Part shown: positions 7,046 to 19,400 of the stretch, piece after piece
Layout of the letters: each line of letters starts with the position of its first letter
Numbering within the stretch: the first letter of the stretch is position 1
DNA from: Clostridia bacterium
Lineage (GTDB): Bacteria; Bacillota; Clostridia; Oscillospirales; CAG-272
Assembly: GCA_017467815.1 (NCBI GenBank)
Contig: JAFUKI010000066.1
Span: forward strand, 1 to 48,405
Length of the DNA stretch: 48,405 bases
Reading direction: 5' to 3'
Notes under the pieces: model-generated
The model's database searches: none
What the model was told of the DNA's origin: nothing
Seen by the model: only the letters and a program-made list of their open reading frames with translations
Program-made: the position numbers and the translations under genes

Positions 7046-9679
7046 TCAGCCAATGAGTTTGCCGTCTTCACCGAAGTTGAGCTTATCACCGGACTTAACA
7101 TCCAGGCTGCCTGTATATTCGGTAGTCTTGGTAATATAGTACTTACCGGTTGCCAGCTGACCGTTGGAACGAACATAGTAGGTATCACCGTCGATTTCAA
7201 TGAGACCTGCATAGTAAGGTTCACCGTTCTTATAGTAACAACCGTCAACAATGCCGTTTACGGAAGGATCCTTGGTGCTTACCAGGAAGCCGTCATCGCC
7301 GAATGTGTACATACCGGCGGATACCAGACCGTTGGTCTTGGTTACCCAGTATTCGCCGACAGCCAGATTACCGTTGGAGCGAACATAAATGTAACCGTCG
7401 TCCAGCTTAACCAGACCTTCACCTGCAGCAAGCTGAGAATTTATATAATACTTGCCGTTGTGGATGCCGTTGAGACCGCTGAACTTACCGTTTACAAAGC
7501 TGTAAATGCCGTTTGCTTCGAATTCAGTGTATCCGTTGGGCTTGATGAGGTAAATCTCACCGTTTGCAAGTGTGTTACCACCGTTTTCAACATCACCGAT
7601 GAAGTAGTAGAATTCACCGTCGATCTTGATCAGACCGGGATGCCATGCGAGGTGACCGTTCTTTACATAATAGCTGTAATCTGCAGCAGGACCGGTCAGA
7701 TCGGACTGGAATACACCGCTGTTATCGAATACGAACAGACCGGTTTCTTCATCGATAAAGGTTTCGCCCTTGCTTTCGCTGTATGCGATAGCTTCCGCAT
7801 CGGGACCGTAGCCAAGTTCGGTGGGATAAGGTACACGTGCAATGCCGGTTACGGGAGTATTGGTGTCGGGATCGTAGTAATACCACTTGTCCTCAAGTTC
7901 AGTCCAGCCTTCGTACTTTTCAGCACCGCAGATGCACTTTCCGTCAACGTGGTCGTGGCCTTCAGCGGCGTCGGACTTGGTGTGTTCCCCATTGTTGCCG
8001 CATACATAGGATGCGGTATGGGTGCCGTCGCCGTTGTCGTTATAAGAAGCTTCACCCCATGCGTGGTTTTCACCGTCAACAGGAATGATGGTCTCCTCTG
8101 CAGTGATCTTGGTTTCAGCCTTTTCATCGCTGTAGAGTTCGCCGCAGGAGCACTTGTAATGTGCAGCGGTACCGTTTTCGGTGCAGATTGCAGCCTGTCC
8201 TTCAACATAAGTCAGAGTACCTTCTGCGCCGCAGACATGGTTGCTCTGCCACAGAGCGTAGAGAGTAACGTCTTCAGCAGGCATGGATTCAATGCTGGTA
8301 ACGAGTGTATCAGCGTCATCCTTAACGGTGGTATAGCCGAGCAGAGTGTAACCATCTCGTGTGCATTCACCCCAGAGTGAAATCAAATCCTCTTCTACCG
8401 AATCGCCATATACTATGCCCATAGGCATTGTAGTATCATCATATTGATTTTTACCGCCGTTGAAATCGAAGGTGAGAGTGAAGATCTCTCCTGCGTTGCA
8501 GACACACATATGTGTTTCCTCATCGAAGGTGTGCTCTACAGGATCGCTGAAATTCTGGTGTTTACTATCGTTTATGCACCGGGTAATTACAACGTGCGTA
8601 CCATCCCCTTGATCTTCGTATGTGATCTCGCCTTCCCATACATGACCGGAAGAAGCAATTCTGCCGTCGGTTGTCTTCCAGGTCTCGATATCATCGATCT
8701 TTTCAGCTGCCTTGCTGTCAGCATAGTATGTACCGCAGGAACACTGGTAATATTCTTTATAACCATCTGCTTCGCAGGTTACAGCCAGTCCATCAACCTT
8801 GGTCAGGGTGCCTTCTGCGCAGACATGGGGTTCAGCAAAGGATACAGTCCATGTACCGTTGACAGAGGCCAGGTTATATACATTCAGTATGATCACATCG
8901 CCTGCTACAACCTCAACAGTCAGCGTACCGCCCTCAATTCCATCAATTATAATCCCTGAATCATGTACATCGCACTGAAGGGCATAGGGCATTACAATGG
9001 TCAGTGTTCCGGCTTTGGATGCAGTCCACTTGTAGTAGTGGTCGTGCTTGTCTTCATACGTACATTCAACGACTTCACTGTAGGGCAGAGAAATTTCGTG
9101 GGGATTTGCATCAGAACAGTCGGGGGTGGGTTCTTCTTCTTCTTCTACGATGGTTACAGATACAGTATCAATTCCTTCGGAACTATATGCATCAGTACCG
9201 TTTGTTGCCTCATAATGTGTGATATCGGCAACGCCGGCAGCCAATGCTTTGAAAGTTACGACCAACAAAGTATTTGTTCTGTATTCAACATCAGAAGTAC
9301 CAGCATATGCATATCCAACAGTACCATTTTCATTTGCCTGTGCAACAGAAGAAACAGCGGTAGGAGCCACATATGGTCCGCCTCTGCCGGGATTGGTAAG
9401 AATCAAAGAAAAATCATCGGGGTATGCAGGATCTACGCCAACAATAGATACACATTCAAGCAGTTCCTTATCGAAATAGAAACCACAGGTAAAACCTTTG
9501 ACTTTCATATCTTTGTTACCAAGTTCAACTGTGAAGGTATCTCCAACATTCACTTGGTTTTCACCAACTACAAGTGAAACATTCGTTTCTCCGCCTGCTG
9601 CGTTGATAGAAACAGTTAATGTCATAACTGCCATCATCACACAAAGAATAACAGAAAGCCATCTTTTTGTAAAACTCAT
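7046..9679 (-). CDS. Secreted cohesin protein with InlB-like and wall-binding-like repeats (candidate anchor scaffoldin)
   Basis: 877 aa. A signal peptide covers residues 1-28 (ending TVSINAAG). Residues about 33-178 look like a type I cohesin (VNVGDTFTVELGNKDMKVKG, then FYFDKELLECVSI, then TLLVVTFKALAAGVADI). Residues 188-283 resemble a PPC-type beta-sandwich. Two Cys-rich units (C-X-C, VCNAGEI) flank an InlB B-type repeat at 399-478 (LTFDFNGGK...GYTLLGYTT...VTLYALW). From about residue 600 to the end there are Tyr/Trp/Gly-rich repeats (WTELEDKWYYYDPDT, YYVRSNGQLATGKYYITKT) resembling choline/glucan-binding repeats. It has no dockerin, so it fits an anchoring scaffoldin. AGGAGG precedes the ATG. 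Confidence 0.75.
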   Translation of the reverse strand: MSFTKRWLSVILCVMMAVMTLTVSINAAGGETNVSLVVGENQVNVGDTFTVELGNKDMKVKGFTCGFYFDKELLECVSIVGVDPAYPDDFSLILTNPGRGGPYVAPTAVSSVAQANENGTVGYAYAGTSDVEYRTNTLLVVTFKALAAGVADITHYEATNGTDAYSSEGIDTVSVTIVEEEEEPTPDCSDANPHEISLPYSEVVECTYEDKHDHYYKWTASKAGTLTIVMPYALQCDVHDSGIIIDGIEGGTLTVEVVAGDVIILNVYNLASVNGTWTVSFAEPHVCAEGTLTKVDGLAVTCEADGYKEYYQCSCGTYYADSKAAEKIDDIETWKTTDGRIASSGHVWEGEITYEDQGDGTHVVITRCINDSKHQNFSDPVEHTFDEETHMCVCNAGEIFTLTFDFNGGKNQYDDTTMPMGIVYGDSVEEDLISLWGECTRDGYTLLGYTTVKDDADTLVTSIESMPAEDVTLYALWQSNHVCGAEGTLTYVEGQAAICTENGTAAHYKCSCGELYSDEKAETKITAEETIIPVDGENHAWGEASYNDNGDGTHTASYVCGNNGEHTKSDAAEGHDHVDGKCICGAEKYEGWTELEDKWYYYDPDTNTPVTGIARVPYPTELGYGPDAEAIAYSESKGETFIDEETGLFVFDNSGVFQSDLTGPAADYSYYVKNGHLAWHPGLIKIDGEFYYFIGDVENGGNTLANGEIYLIKPNGYTEFEANGIYSFVNGKFSGLNGIHNGKYYINSQLAAGEGLVKLDDGYIYVRSNGNLAVGEYWVTKTNGLVSAGMYTFGDDGFLVSTKDPSVNGIVDGCYYKNGEPYYAGLIEIDGDTYYVRSNGQLATGKYYITKTTEYTGSLDVKSGDKLNFGEDGKLIG

Positions 9680-9702
9680 TTTAAAAGCCTCCTAATTTTT
9701 TA

Positions 9703-10455
9703 TCAATCCAAACTCGGGATGATTTTTGCAACGTACTCTGCAAGTTTAGTCAAGTCATCAACTGATACACTGCTATCGCCTGTCACTTCAGCATTGCTGA
9801 GAGAAGTCGTATTGGTAATAGTAATGATCTTGGCTACATGTTCAGCAAGGTAGGTGAGGTCATCTACATCAACATCACCATCAAGGTCAACGTCACCTTT
9901 CAGACCTTCCGCTTCAGGTTCATCAACCGCAACCGTAATAGTCACAGTAAATTCCACCTCAGTTTCATCCGGTTCACCGTCGGCACCGGTGAATACTGTC
10001 TTGGTAAATCCAAGTGTATACGTACCTGCCGGGGTTCCGGCTGCGACAGCGTAAGTAGCTGTCGCAAGCACGTAACCTTCAGTCATTTCCAATGCTTCAA
10101 ATTCGTCATCTACCCAGGAAATTTGTCCAGTAGGGACATCTGCAAAGTCGTCGTTTTCCACAACGTTCAGATCCTCATTGAAGGCAAGACCCGTCAGGGT
10201 GAAGTTCTCGCTTCCTTCCTGCTCATGGATATCCCATAAACCTTCAATATTATAGCACGTAAGATTTTCTTTGCATACAATGCTGACTGTAACACTTCCC
10301 GGATTTGTTCCGTCAAGTTTCACCTCACCATCATTGGATGCAGCCAGGCCTACTGCCTGTTCAAAATCAGCTGCACCAATATAGAAACTTGACGCGATTA
10401 TCAGCAACGTAATTGCCAATAACACTGAAACCCCTTTAAAAAGCTTGGTTTTCAT
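9703..10455 (-). CDS. Secreted cohesin-like plus dockerin protein (candidate adaptor)
   Basis: 250 aa from the ATG at 10455, chosen because it begins directly with a signal peptide (residues 1-29, hydrophobic core VLLAITLLIIASSFY) and AGGAGG lies 13 nt upstream. An in-frame ATG 12 codons earlier is possible. Residues about 45-176 form a beta-rich domain of cohesin or cohesin-like size. Residues 186-250 are a type I dockerin: a good first Ca-binding loop (GDVDLDGDVDVDDL) and a degenerate second one (AEVTGDSSVSVDDL) in which two Asp ligands are replaced. Its neighbours are the cohesin protein 23 bp downstream and the giant dockerin protein 40 bp upstream. An adaptor role is inferred from the module order. 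Confidence 0.72.
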   Translation of the reverse strand: MKTKLFKGVSVLLAITLLIIASSFYIGAADFEQAVGLAASNDGEVKLDGTNPGSVTVSIVCKENLTCYNIEGLWDIHEQEGSENFTLTGLAFNEDLNVVENDDFADVPTGQISWVDDEFEALEMTEGYVLATATYAVAAGTPAGTYTLGFTKTVFTGADGEPDETEVEFTVTITVAVDEPEAEGLKGDVDLDGDVDVDDLTYLAEHVAKIITITNTTSLSNAEVTGDSSVSVDDLTKLAEYVAKIIPSLD

Positions 10456-10495
10456 TGTGTTGTCATTTCCTCCTGATTTATGTGTATTCATTTTT

Positions 10496-13400
10496 TCACC
10501 ATTCAACCGGCTTGTACATCGTATGCTCACTATTCAGCAGCGCACGCGCCAACAGTGTCTTATCTGCGGAGTTCAGCTTTCCGTTGCTGTTGATATCTGC
10601 CGCAAACGCCTGTCTTGCATCGTCCAGCGGATCGTATGCGTCGTAATCGGAAGGCAGTAATGCTTTTGCCAGAATTGCAGCGTCGTCCTGGTCTGTGTCA
10701 CCGTCTGCATCCAAATCACCGTTTACTACCAGTATAACTTCAGTTGCGTCATCCGGAACCGTAAAGCTATAACTGCCGTCAGCGTTTTCAACTGACTCGA
10801 CAGCCACATATTGACCGTCTACAAGATAGCCGACCTTACATGCGCTGTGGTGGGTTACGGTTACAACACGACCTTCCACAGTATAGGCAACGCCTTCGCC
10901 GAACAGGATCACATTGATGTTACCGCATACACAAGCATTGTCCACAAACTTGTGATTGTCTTTAGCGAACGCCTCGCCGCAAGAACAGATGCTCCAGTGT
11001 TGTTCGGTATTCACACCATATCCGGTATGCGTATGACCGGTAGCCGGAACGGTCGTTGTTACACGACTAACTTCCTGTTTACACACAGTACAGTATACCA
11101 CAGAATCATAGCTTCCGTCAATAGTACAGGTCGCATTTTTTTCATTTTCTGTAATTTCTTCCCCTTCCGCATGGCCAGCTGCGGGAATTACAGTAGTCTC
11201 GCGGCTTACTTCTTCATCGCATACGGTACAGTAGGTTACGGTATCGTAACTGCCGTCTTTGGTACAGGTTGCAGCCACTTCGTTTTCCTTAACTGCGGTA
11301 CCAGCGGTATGACCGGTTGCGGGAATTACAGTAGTCTCACGGCTTACTTCTTCTCCGCATACAGTACAGTAGGTTACAGTATCGTAACTGCCGTCTTTGA
11401 TACAGGTTGCAGCCACTTCGTTTTCCTTAACTGCGGTACCGGCGGTATGACCGGTTGCGGGAATGGTCTCAACTTCCCTGCTGAGTACTCCATTACACAG
11501 GGTACAAACAGTCATACTGCTGTAGCTGCCATCTTTCGTACAGGTAGGCATAACCACATTTTCCGAATATTCCGTTTTATGACCGGTAGGCGTGATTGGC
11601 ACGGTTGCACGACTTACTTCCGCATCACATACCGTACAGTATGTGACTATATCATAGTAACCTTCTGTGAGACAGCCTGCCGCTATTTCGTTTTCGATGA
11701 CTTGTTCACCGGCTGTGTGTCCGGTCGCGGGAATTGCTTTGTAGTACTTACGGCTGAGTTCTATATCACATTCCGTACAATATACTACTGCATGGCATAC
11801 ACCGTCCGTTGTACAGGTTGCGTCTACGTAATTTTCCTGTACCGTATCACCGGCGGTATGACCGGTTGCGGGTACCACTACGGTTTCACGGCTTACTTCC
11901 GCATCACATACCGTACAATATACTGCGTTGTCATAGTGGCCGTCTCCTGTACAGGTTGCGTCTACGTTATTTTCCAGTACCGTATCATCGGCGGTATGAC
12001 CGGTTGCGGGTACTACTGCATTTTCACGGCTGAGTTCTGCATCACATACGGAACAGTATACTACATTGTCGTAACTGCCGTCTACCGTACAGGTTGCAGC
12101 AACGCTGTTTTCCACTACTACTTCGCCAGCGGTATGACCGAGTGCAGATATCACTTCAGTTGTACGGCTTATTTCAACAGTACATACAGAGCAGTATACT
12201 ACACTGTCATAGCTGCCGGCATTGGTACAGTCCGCATCCACGCTGTTTTCAATAACCGCTTCCGTATCGGTATGTCCGGACGCAGGTATGATTGTGTTTA
12301 CACGACTGAGTTCTGTATCACATACGGAACAGTATACTACGGTATCGTAGCTTCCGTCTGTCGTACAGGTTGCATCTACGTTGTTTTCCACAACGGATTC
12401 TCCATCGGTATGACCGAGTGCTGCAGACAGTTCAGCACCGCACACAGTACAGGTCTGTGCAGTAGTACAGGTTGCTTCTGCGCCTGCTGTATGACCGGTT
12501 GCAGGTACGATTGTGTTTACACGGCTGAGTTCTGCATCACATACGGAACAGTATACTACGGTATCATAGCTTCCGTCTGTCGTACAGGTTGCATCTACGT
12601 TGTTTTCCACAACGGATTCTCCAGCAGTGTGACCGAGTGCTGCAGACAATTCATCACCGCACACAGTACAGGTCTGTGCAGTAGTACAGGTTGCTTCTGC
12701 GCCTGCTGTATGACCGGTTGCAGGTACAACCACGGTTTCGCGGCTTACTTCCGTATTACATATCGTACAGTAAACTGCGTTGTCGTAACTGCCGTCTTCG
12801 GTACAGGTTACAGCAACTTCGTTTTCTACAACCACCGCACCGGAAGTGTGTCCGGTTGCAGGTACCACCTTGGTCACGCGACCAACTTCTGCAGTACATA
12901 CCGTACAGTAAACTGCATTATCGTAACTGCCGTCTTCGGTACAGGTTGCGGCAACTTCGTTTTCTACAACCACTGCACCGGAAGTGTGTCCGGTTGCAGG
13001 TACCACTATGGTTTCACGGCTTACTTCCGTATTACATACTGTACAGTAAGCAGCATTATCGTAGCTACCGTCTGTCGTACAGGTTGCCGCCACTTTGTTT
13101 TCCACAACTGTCTTGCCGGAAGTGTGTCCCTTGGCGGGGATAGTTACGGTTTCACGGCTTACTTCCGTATTACATACTGTACAGTATACCACATTGTCGT
13201 AACCGCCGTCTGCCGTACAGGTTGCGGAAACCTTATTTTCCTCAACTACATTACCGGGAGTATGACCCTTTGCGGGTACAACTACGGTACTGCGGCTAAG
13301 TTCGCAGCCACACACGGTACAGTATACTACATTATCGTAACTGCCATCCGCGGTACAGGTTTCGGATTTTTTATTTTCCACAACCACTGCACCGGATGTA

Positions 13401-16400
13401 TGACCGAGTGCTGCGGTTTCATTAGCTGTGTAGCTGTTGGTACATACGGAACAGGTATAGGTCGTATATCCGCCGTCTGTACAGGTAGGCGCAGTTACTA
13501 CGGCAGAATAGCTGTGCCCCAGAGGATTGGTTACATTATCTTTATAGTTGTCACCGCAGACTGTACAGGTATGCAGAGTAAATCCGCCGGATATACAGGT
13601 AGGTGCGGTTACAGCTTCTTCGTAGCTGTGTCCAGATGCAGCGATTTCTGTGTAGGTTGTGTAAGTACACTTACTGCACTTTTCATACGCATTCCATCCG
13701 ATTTCAGTACAGGTTGCAGCCTGTGCTTCAACTTCTTCGATTGTGTGTCCGGATGCGGGGATTTCTGTGTAGGTTGTGTAAGTACACTTACTGCACTTTT
13801 CATACGCATTCCATCCGATTTCAGTACAGGTCGCTGCACGGGCAACATATGTGGTAATACTGTGACCCTGAGCAGCCACTATGTCGGATACGTAGGTATC
13901 TCCACAGACACAAGTGTATGTGGAATAACCTTCATCCACACAGGTGGGAGATGTTACCACCAAAGAATGTGTATGAACACCATAGGTATATGTACCGTTA
14001 TTATCGGAATCTACGGTATGATAACCATCATCACAGTATTTGGTAACATCCTTGGAGTATGTACCGCCGTATACGGTCAGGCCTTCGTTGGCCATCAGGT
14101 CACAGGGTTCATACCCACCGGTTTCATCTGTAGCCTCTGTGCTGAAGGTACCGCCATAAATATTGGCAACACCATTATACTCATCATCTGTAAAGTTGTT
14201 CACGCAGCAATACTGACCTTTAAAGGTACCGCCCTTGATCGTTGTTGTACCGAAGTTACCGATCAGATAGTCATTCGCAGATACATTTTCGAAAGTACCG
14301 TCTTCAACGGTCAGACTGCCTGTATTGCTTACGGCAATACCATACATACTGTTGATACGATATGTACCGCTTTCGATCTTCAGATCACTGTTGATGACTA
14401 TAGCGTAGGAATATGCATCAACTTGTCCTGTGGTGAGACTGAATTCTCCGAATTCCCAAGTCTGAGCGGTATTGACATACAGCATTTCGGTGAGAACAAC
14501 GTCTTTTTCAAGAACAACCGTCTCTCCATCCTTGGCTGCTGCAACAGCTTCCGCCAGAGTACCGTACTTGAAGCCATTGACAGAAGCTTCAGCACCGGTC
14601 TTAGGGGGGAGTGTCTCACCTTTTTCAATCGTTGTATCACAATCGTTACAATACGTGTCGCCGGTATAACCTTCTTCGTTATACGTCGCAACCTTGGCAC
14701 CGACGATTATCGTATTCTGATGTCCGGTTGCGGGAATAATGGTCTGTGCGGTTATCACATCTCCGCATATGCTACACTTCTCACCTTCGGTAAGACCGGT
14801 TTCGGTACAAGTAGCGGCTTTGGCCTCGAGTATTTCTACCTCATGATCAGTACACAGGTCTGTTCCGCATACATCACAAATGTAATCCTTCGGATCCACA
14901 TCTGTATGACCAAGAGCTGCAATTTCCTTATAGGTTGTATAATTACACTTGGAACAGGTTTCGTACGCATCCCATCCGATTTCGGTACAGGTTGCGGCTT
15001 GTGCATCATGACTGATAATATCGTGCCCTTCTGCAGGGGTTTCATCAGCCACATTGTTGTCTCCGCAGACAGAGCAGGTATATGTGGTATATCCGCCTTC
15101 CGTACAGGTAGGTATAGTTACTACACTGCTGTACTTGTGTCCGGATGCAGAAACTTCATCTGCTGTGTAGGTATCCTTACAGTTGGAACAAGTGTAGGTT
15201 GTATAACCGTCTTCCGTACAGGTAGGTGCGGTTACCACTGCGCTGTAAGCATGTCCGGTTGCAGAAACGGTATCGCCGGTGTAGGAGTGCTTACAGTCAT
15301 CATACATACAGGTATAGGTTGTGTAACCATCCGCTTCACAGGTAGGTGCGGTTACTACAGGGTTATACTGGTGTTCTCTTGCAGGTACTTCTGTATCCGT
15401 GTATGTGTCACCGCATGTCGCACAAGTGTGGGTGGTATATCCGCCTGCCGCACAGGTAGGCGCAGTTACCACAGAACTATACTGGTGACCGGGTGTGGTT
15501 ACCACATCGGATGTATAGGTGTTACCACAGGCAGAACAGGTATAGGTCGTATAACCGTCTTCCGTACAGGTAGGCGCGGTTACTTCACTGCTGTACTTGT
15601 GTCCGGATGCTGAAACAGTTACTTTTTCACGGCTGAGTTCTTCCTTGCATACGGAACAGTAGACTACATTCTCGTAACTGCCGTCTTCGGTACAGGTTGC
15701 AGCCACATTGTTTTCCACATTGGTCTTGCCTTCTGTATGACCAAGAGCAGATATTTCATCTGCTTTATAGGTATCGCCGCATGTTCCACAGGTATAGGTT
15801 GTATAACCGCTGGTTTCACAGGTAGGCGCGGTTACTACGTTGTTGTAAGTGTGTCCTTTTGCGGCAACCACTACGGTTTCACGACTTGCTTCCTCGCCGC
15901 ATACCGTACAGTATTTCACGTTGTCGTAACTGCCGGTTACCGTACAGGTAGGAGCAACATTGTTTTCCACTACCACTTCACCGCCTGTATGACCAGTTGC
16001 GGGAACGGTTGTGGACTTACGGCTGAGTTCTGCGTTACATACAGAGCAGTATACTACAGTATCGTAACTGCCGTCTGTAGTACAGGTTGCAGCAACTTCT
16101 TTTTCGGTTACTGCTTCACCTTCTGTATGACCGGTTGCAGGCACTACTGTTGTCTGACGGCTAAGTTCTTCACCGCATACAGAACAGTAAACTACAGTAT
16201 CATAACTTCCATCGTCGGTACAGGTTGCATCCACATTGTTTTCCACACCTGCTGTACCCTCGGTATGACCGGTTGCGGATACCGTTACGGTACTGCGGCT
16301 CAGTTCTGCGTTGCATACAGAACAGTAAACTACATTGTCGTAGCTGCCGTCTGCAGTACAGGTTGCAGGGACTTCGTTTTCCACTACCACCGCACCTTCG

Positions 16401-19400
16401 GTATGACCGGTTGCGGGTACTACCGTCTGAGCAACAGTCACTGAACCACATACGGAACAGTGCTTACCTGCTGTCAGACCGGTTTCGGTACAGGTTGCGG
16501 CAACTGCTGCATCATCCACTTCGGTATGACCGGCTGCTGCAACAGTGGTGGTTTCACGGCTTACTTCATCACCGCACACTGTACAGTAAATTACTGTGTC
16601 GTAACTGCCTGTGTCTGTACAGCTTGGGGCAACTTCGTTTTCGGTTACTGCTTCACCGTTTGTATGACCGTTCGCGGGTACCACTTCCTGAGCAACAGTC
16701 ACTGTACCACATACGGAACAGTGCTTACCTGCTGTCAGACCAGTCTCGGTGCAGGTTGCGGCAACTGCTGCATCATCCACTTCGGTATGACCGGTTGCCT
16801 CAATAGTGGTGGTTACACGGCTGATCGCAGCACTACATACAGTACAGTATACTACTGTATCGTAACTGCCGTTTGTAGTACAGGTTACAGCAACTTCGTT
16901 TTCGGTTACTGCTTCACCTTCTGTATGGCCGGTTGCGGCAACAGTGGTGGTTTCACGGCTTACCTCATCACCGCACACTGTACAGTAAATTACTGTGTCG
17001 TAACTGCCTGTTTCTGTACAGCTTGGGGTAACTTCGCTTTCGATTTCTGCTTCACCTTCTGTATGGCCGGTTGCGGCAACAGTGGTGTTTTTACGGCTGA
17101 GTTCTACATTACATACAGTACAGTATATTACTGTATCGTAGCTGCCGGCTGTAGTACAGGTTTCAGCTACGTTGTTTTCGGTTACTGCTTCACCTTCTGT
17201 GTGGCCGGCTGCAGGAATTACTTCCTGCGCAACGAACACTTCACCGCATACAGAACAGTGTTTTCCTTCCTTCAGACCGGTTTCGGTACAGGTGGGCGCT
17301 TGGGCTGCGTCCACAACTTCGGTATGACCGGTTGCAGATACTACTTCCTGTGCAACGAGCACTTCGTTACATACAGAGCAATGCTTACCTTCTGTCAAAC
17401 CAGTTTCGGTACAGGTAGCGGCTACGGCTGCATCCACTACTTCTGTATGACCGGTTGCGGCAACAGTGATGGTTTCACGGCTGAGTTCTACATCACATGC
17501 AGAGCAGTAAACTACGTTATCGTAGCTTCCGTCTGCAGTACAGGTTGCAGCAACTTCGTTTTCGGTTACTGCTTCACCTTCTGTATGACCGAGAGCAGCG
17601 ACAATTTCATCACCGCAGACGGTACAAGTCTGTGCGGTTGTACAGGTTGCGGCTTCGCCTGCAGTATGGCCAAGAGCGGCAACTAATATTTCTCCGCAGA
17701 CGGTACAAGTCTGTGCGGTTGTACAGTCTACCTCGTTTTCGCTAGGAGTATGGTTACCGGCACAACAGCCGCAAGGACTTATATACCATTTGTTATGGTT
17801 ATCAGCTATACAATATTTATAGGTAGAACCCGGTATTCCATCAGCGGTTTTCAGGTATGAACCATCGCCGTGTCGGAGCCATGCGGAGTTCACAGGAATT
17901 TCAACCATACCGCCTTCGGTATTATCTTTAATGTATACATTCTGATACGTCACCGATGTCTCAGGCTGATCGGGATTCATTAAGATTTCACCTGTGCCTG
18001 TGCTGACAACCTGTGCTCCGCCGGCGGTAGTATAAACATAACCCACAGATGCATCCATTGTTCCGTTAACGGTAATTTTTGCATCAGCCATCTGACTTGC
18101 TGCCGTAATACCACTCATCCGATTCACTCCGGAAACCCTGCCGGGAACATAGTCAAGAGGAACCATGAGTTTGTTTTTAGCACCACTGTACAGACCCCAC
18201 TGCTCGGAATCGTAGAGATAGGCACTAACACCCGCGCTCAAAGTACATACAGCACCAGAATCTACAATAATTTCAGCACCAGGAAGCATGGCAATATCCT
18301 GAGAAATGGAAATGGTACTTCCAGAATGAGCCTGAACAGTCATATTATTCGTGATAGGCAATTCAAAGTTGACTGAGTCTATTGTATATATCGCAATACT
18401 CATAGTAATGGGGGACACTGACAAATTACCATTTATCTCGATATTCAAACGGTCGGTTGAACCATCGTAATGTTTTGTTACAGATCCAGATGTCAGTTTG
18501 AACATAGCATCATCGTTATTGCCGATAAATGCCAAAGTTGCACTATTTGTACTACTTACAGCGAATATTGAAGTAGCACTGTATTCAACTGCACCCGATT
18601 CAAGTGTTAAATATGCTTCAATATTCTGAACATAGTACTGATTTAAAGGGAAAACCCCATAAGATTTATAGTTTTGAGCCAAATCTCCCGTTGCGGATCC
18701 CCCACGAAAATCGGTAAACTGAAAATTTTCATATACATTAGAACCGCTTTTCGCAACAATTTCACCGCCACCGATGATGTATCCCCAACAGTACAGATTC
18801 GCATTAGAATTTAAAGTAATGACGGAACCTGTTTTCATATCGATAAATCCAAGAGGACCAGAGGGTGCTCCACAATACAAACCGCCCCCATTAGAAGCTG
18901 CATGTCTGCCGCCAACCTCAATGGAACCATTGACGGTAATATTAGCATCATCAGCAAGAGTCAATGTCCGATATGCTGTTGGCTTCACCCATGCTACATT
19001 GGTATCAAATATTAAACCTGGTGTATCTGTACAGCTTGCATTTGCACCATAAGCTGTGTTTGCTGAATTATAAGGAATCAACAGCGTTACACCGGCAGGA
19101 ATCGTATGATTACCGGTTACAGTACCGTTGTTAAGCAGAACGATTGTTTTATCAGTGTTATTTGCCGCATACGTTCCAGCTTCACCCAAATTGAAAAATT
19201 TCGCCGCACCAACGCCGAACAAAGCTGTTGTGCTGGCTATAAATACAGGTGTAATGCTACCTGTTTCAGCGGCTTTGTGTGTATAAGAAGTCGCATAAGA
19301 AAGATATGTTGTTCCATTGTACCAACCAAAAAACTGATATCCACTTGCAGGCGTAGCCACCAATTCATAATTAGTTCCCGCCGTACTTGTCATTTCGGTA

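Noticed and set aside
6887..8380. A 497-codon + frame opposite the cohesin gene
   Set aside because: It is a shadow of a long minus-strand gene with a signal peptide, clear domains and AGGAGG. The + frame has no recognisable domain.
10811..15613. A 1600-codon open frame on the + strand
   Set aside because: It lies wholly antisense to the giant Cys-repeat gene. Repeats that avoid certain codons leave the opposite strand open. It has no ribosome site, and its composition is a mirror of the repeats.
10915..17765. CRISPR or other DNA-level repeat array
   Set aside because: The periodicity exists at the protein level, units vary in length and there are no unique spacers of constant size; it is one open reading frame.
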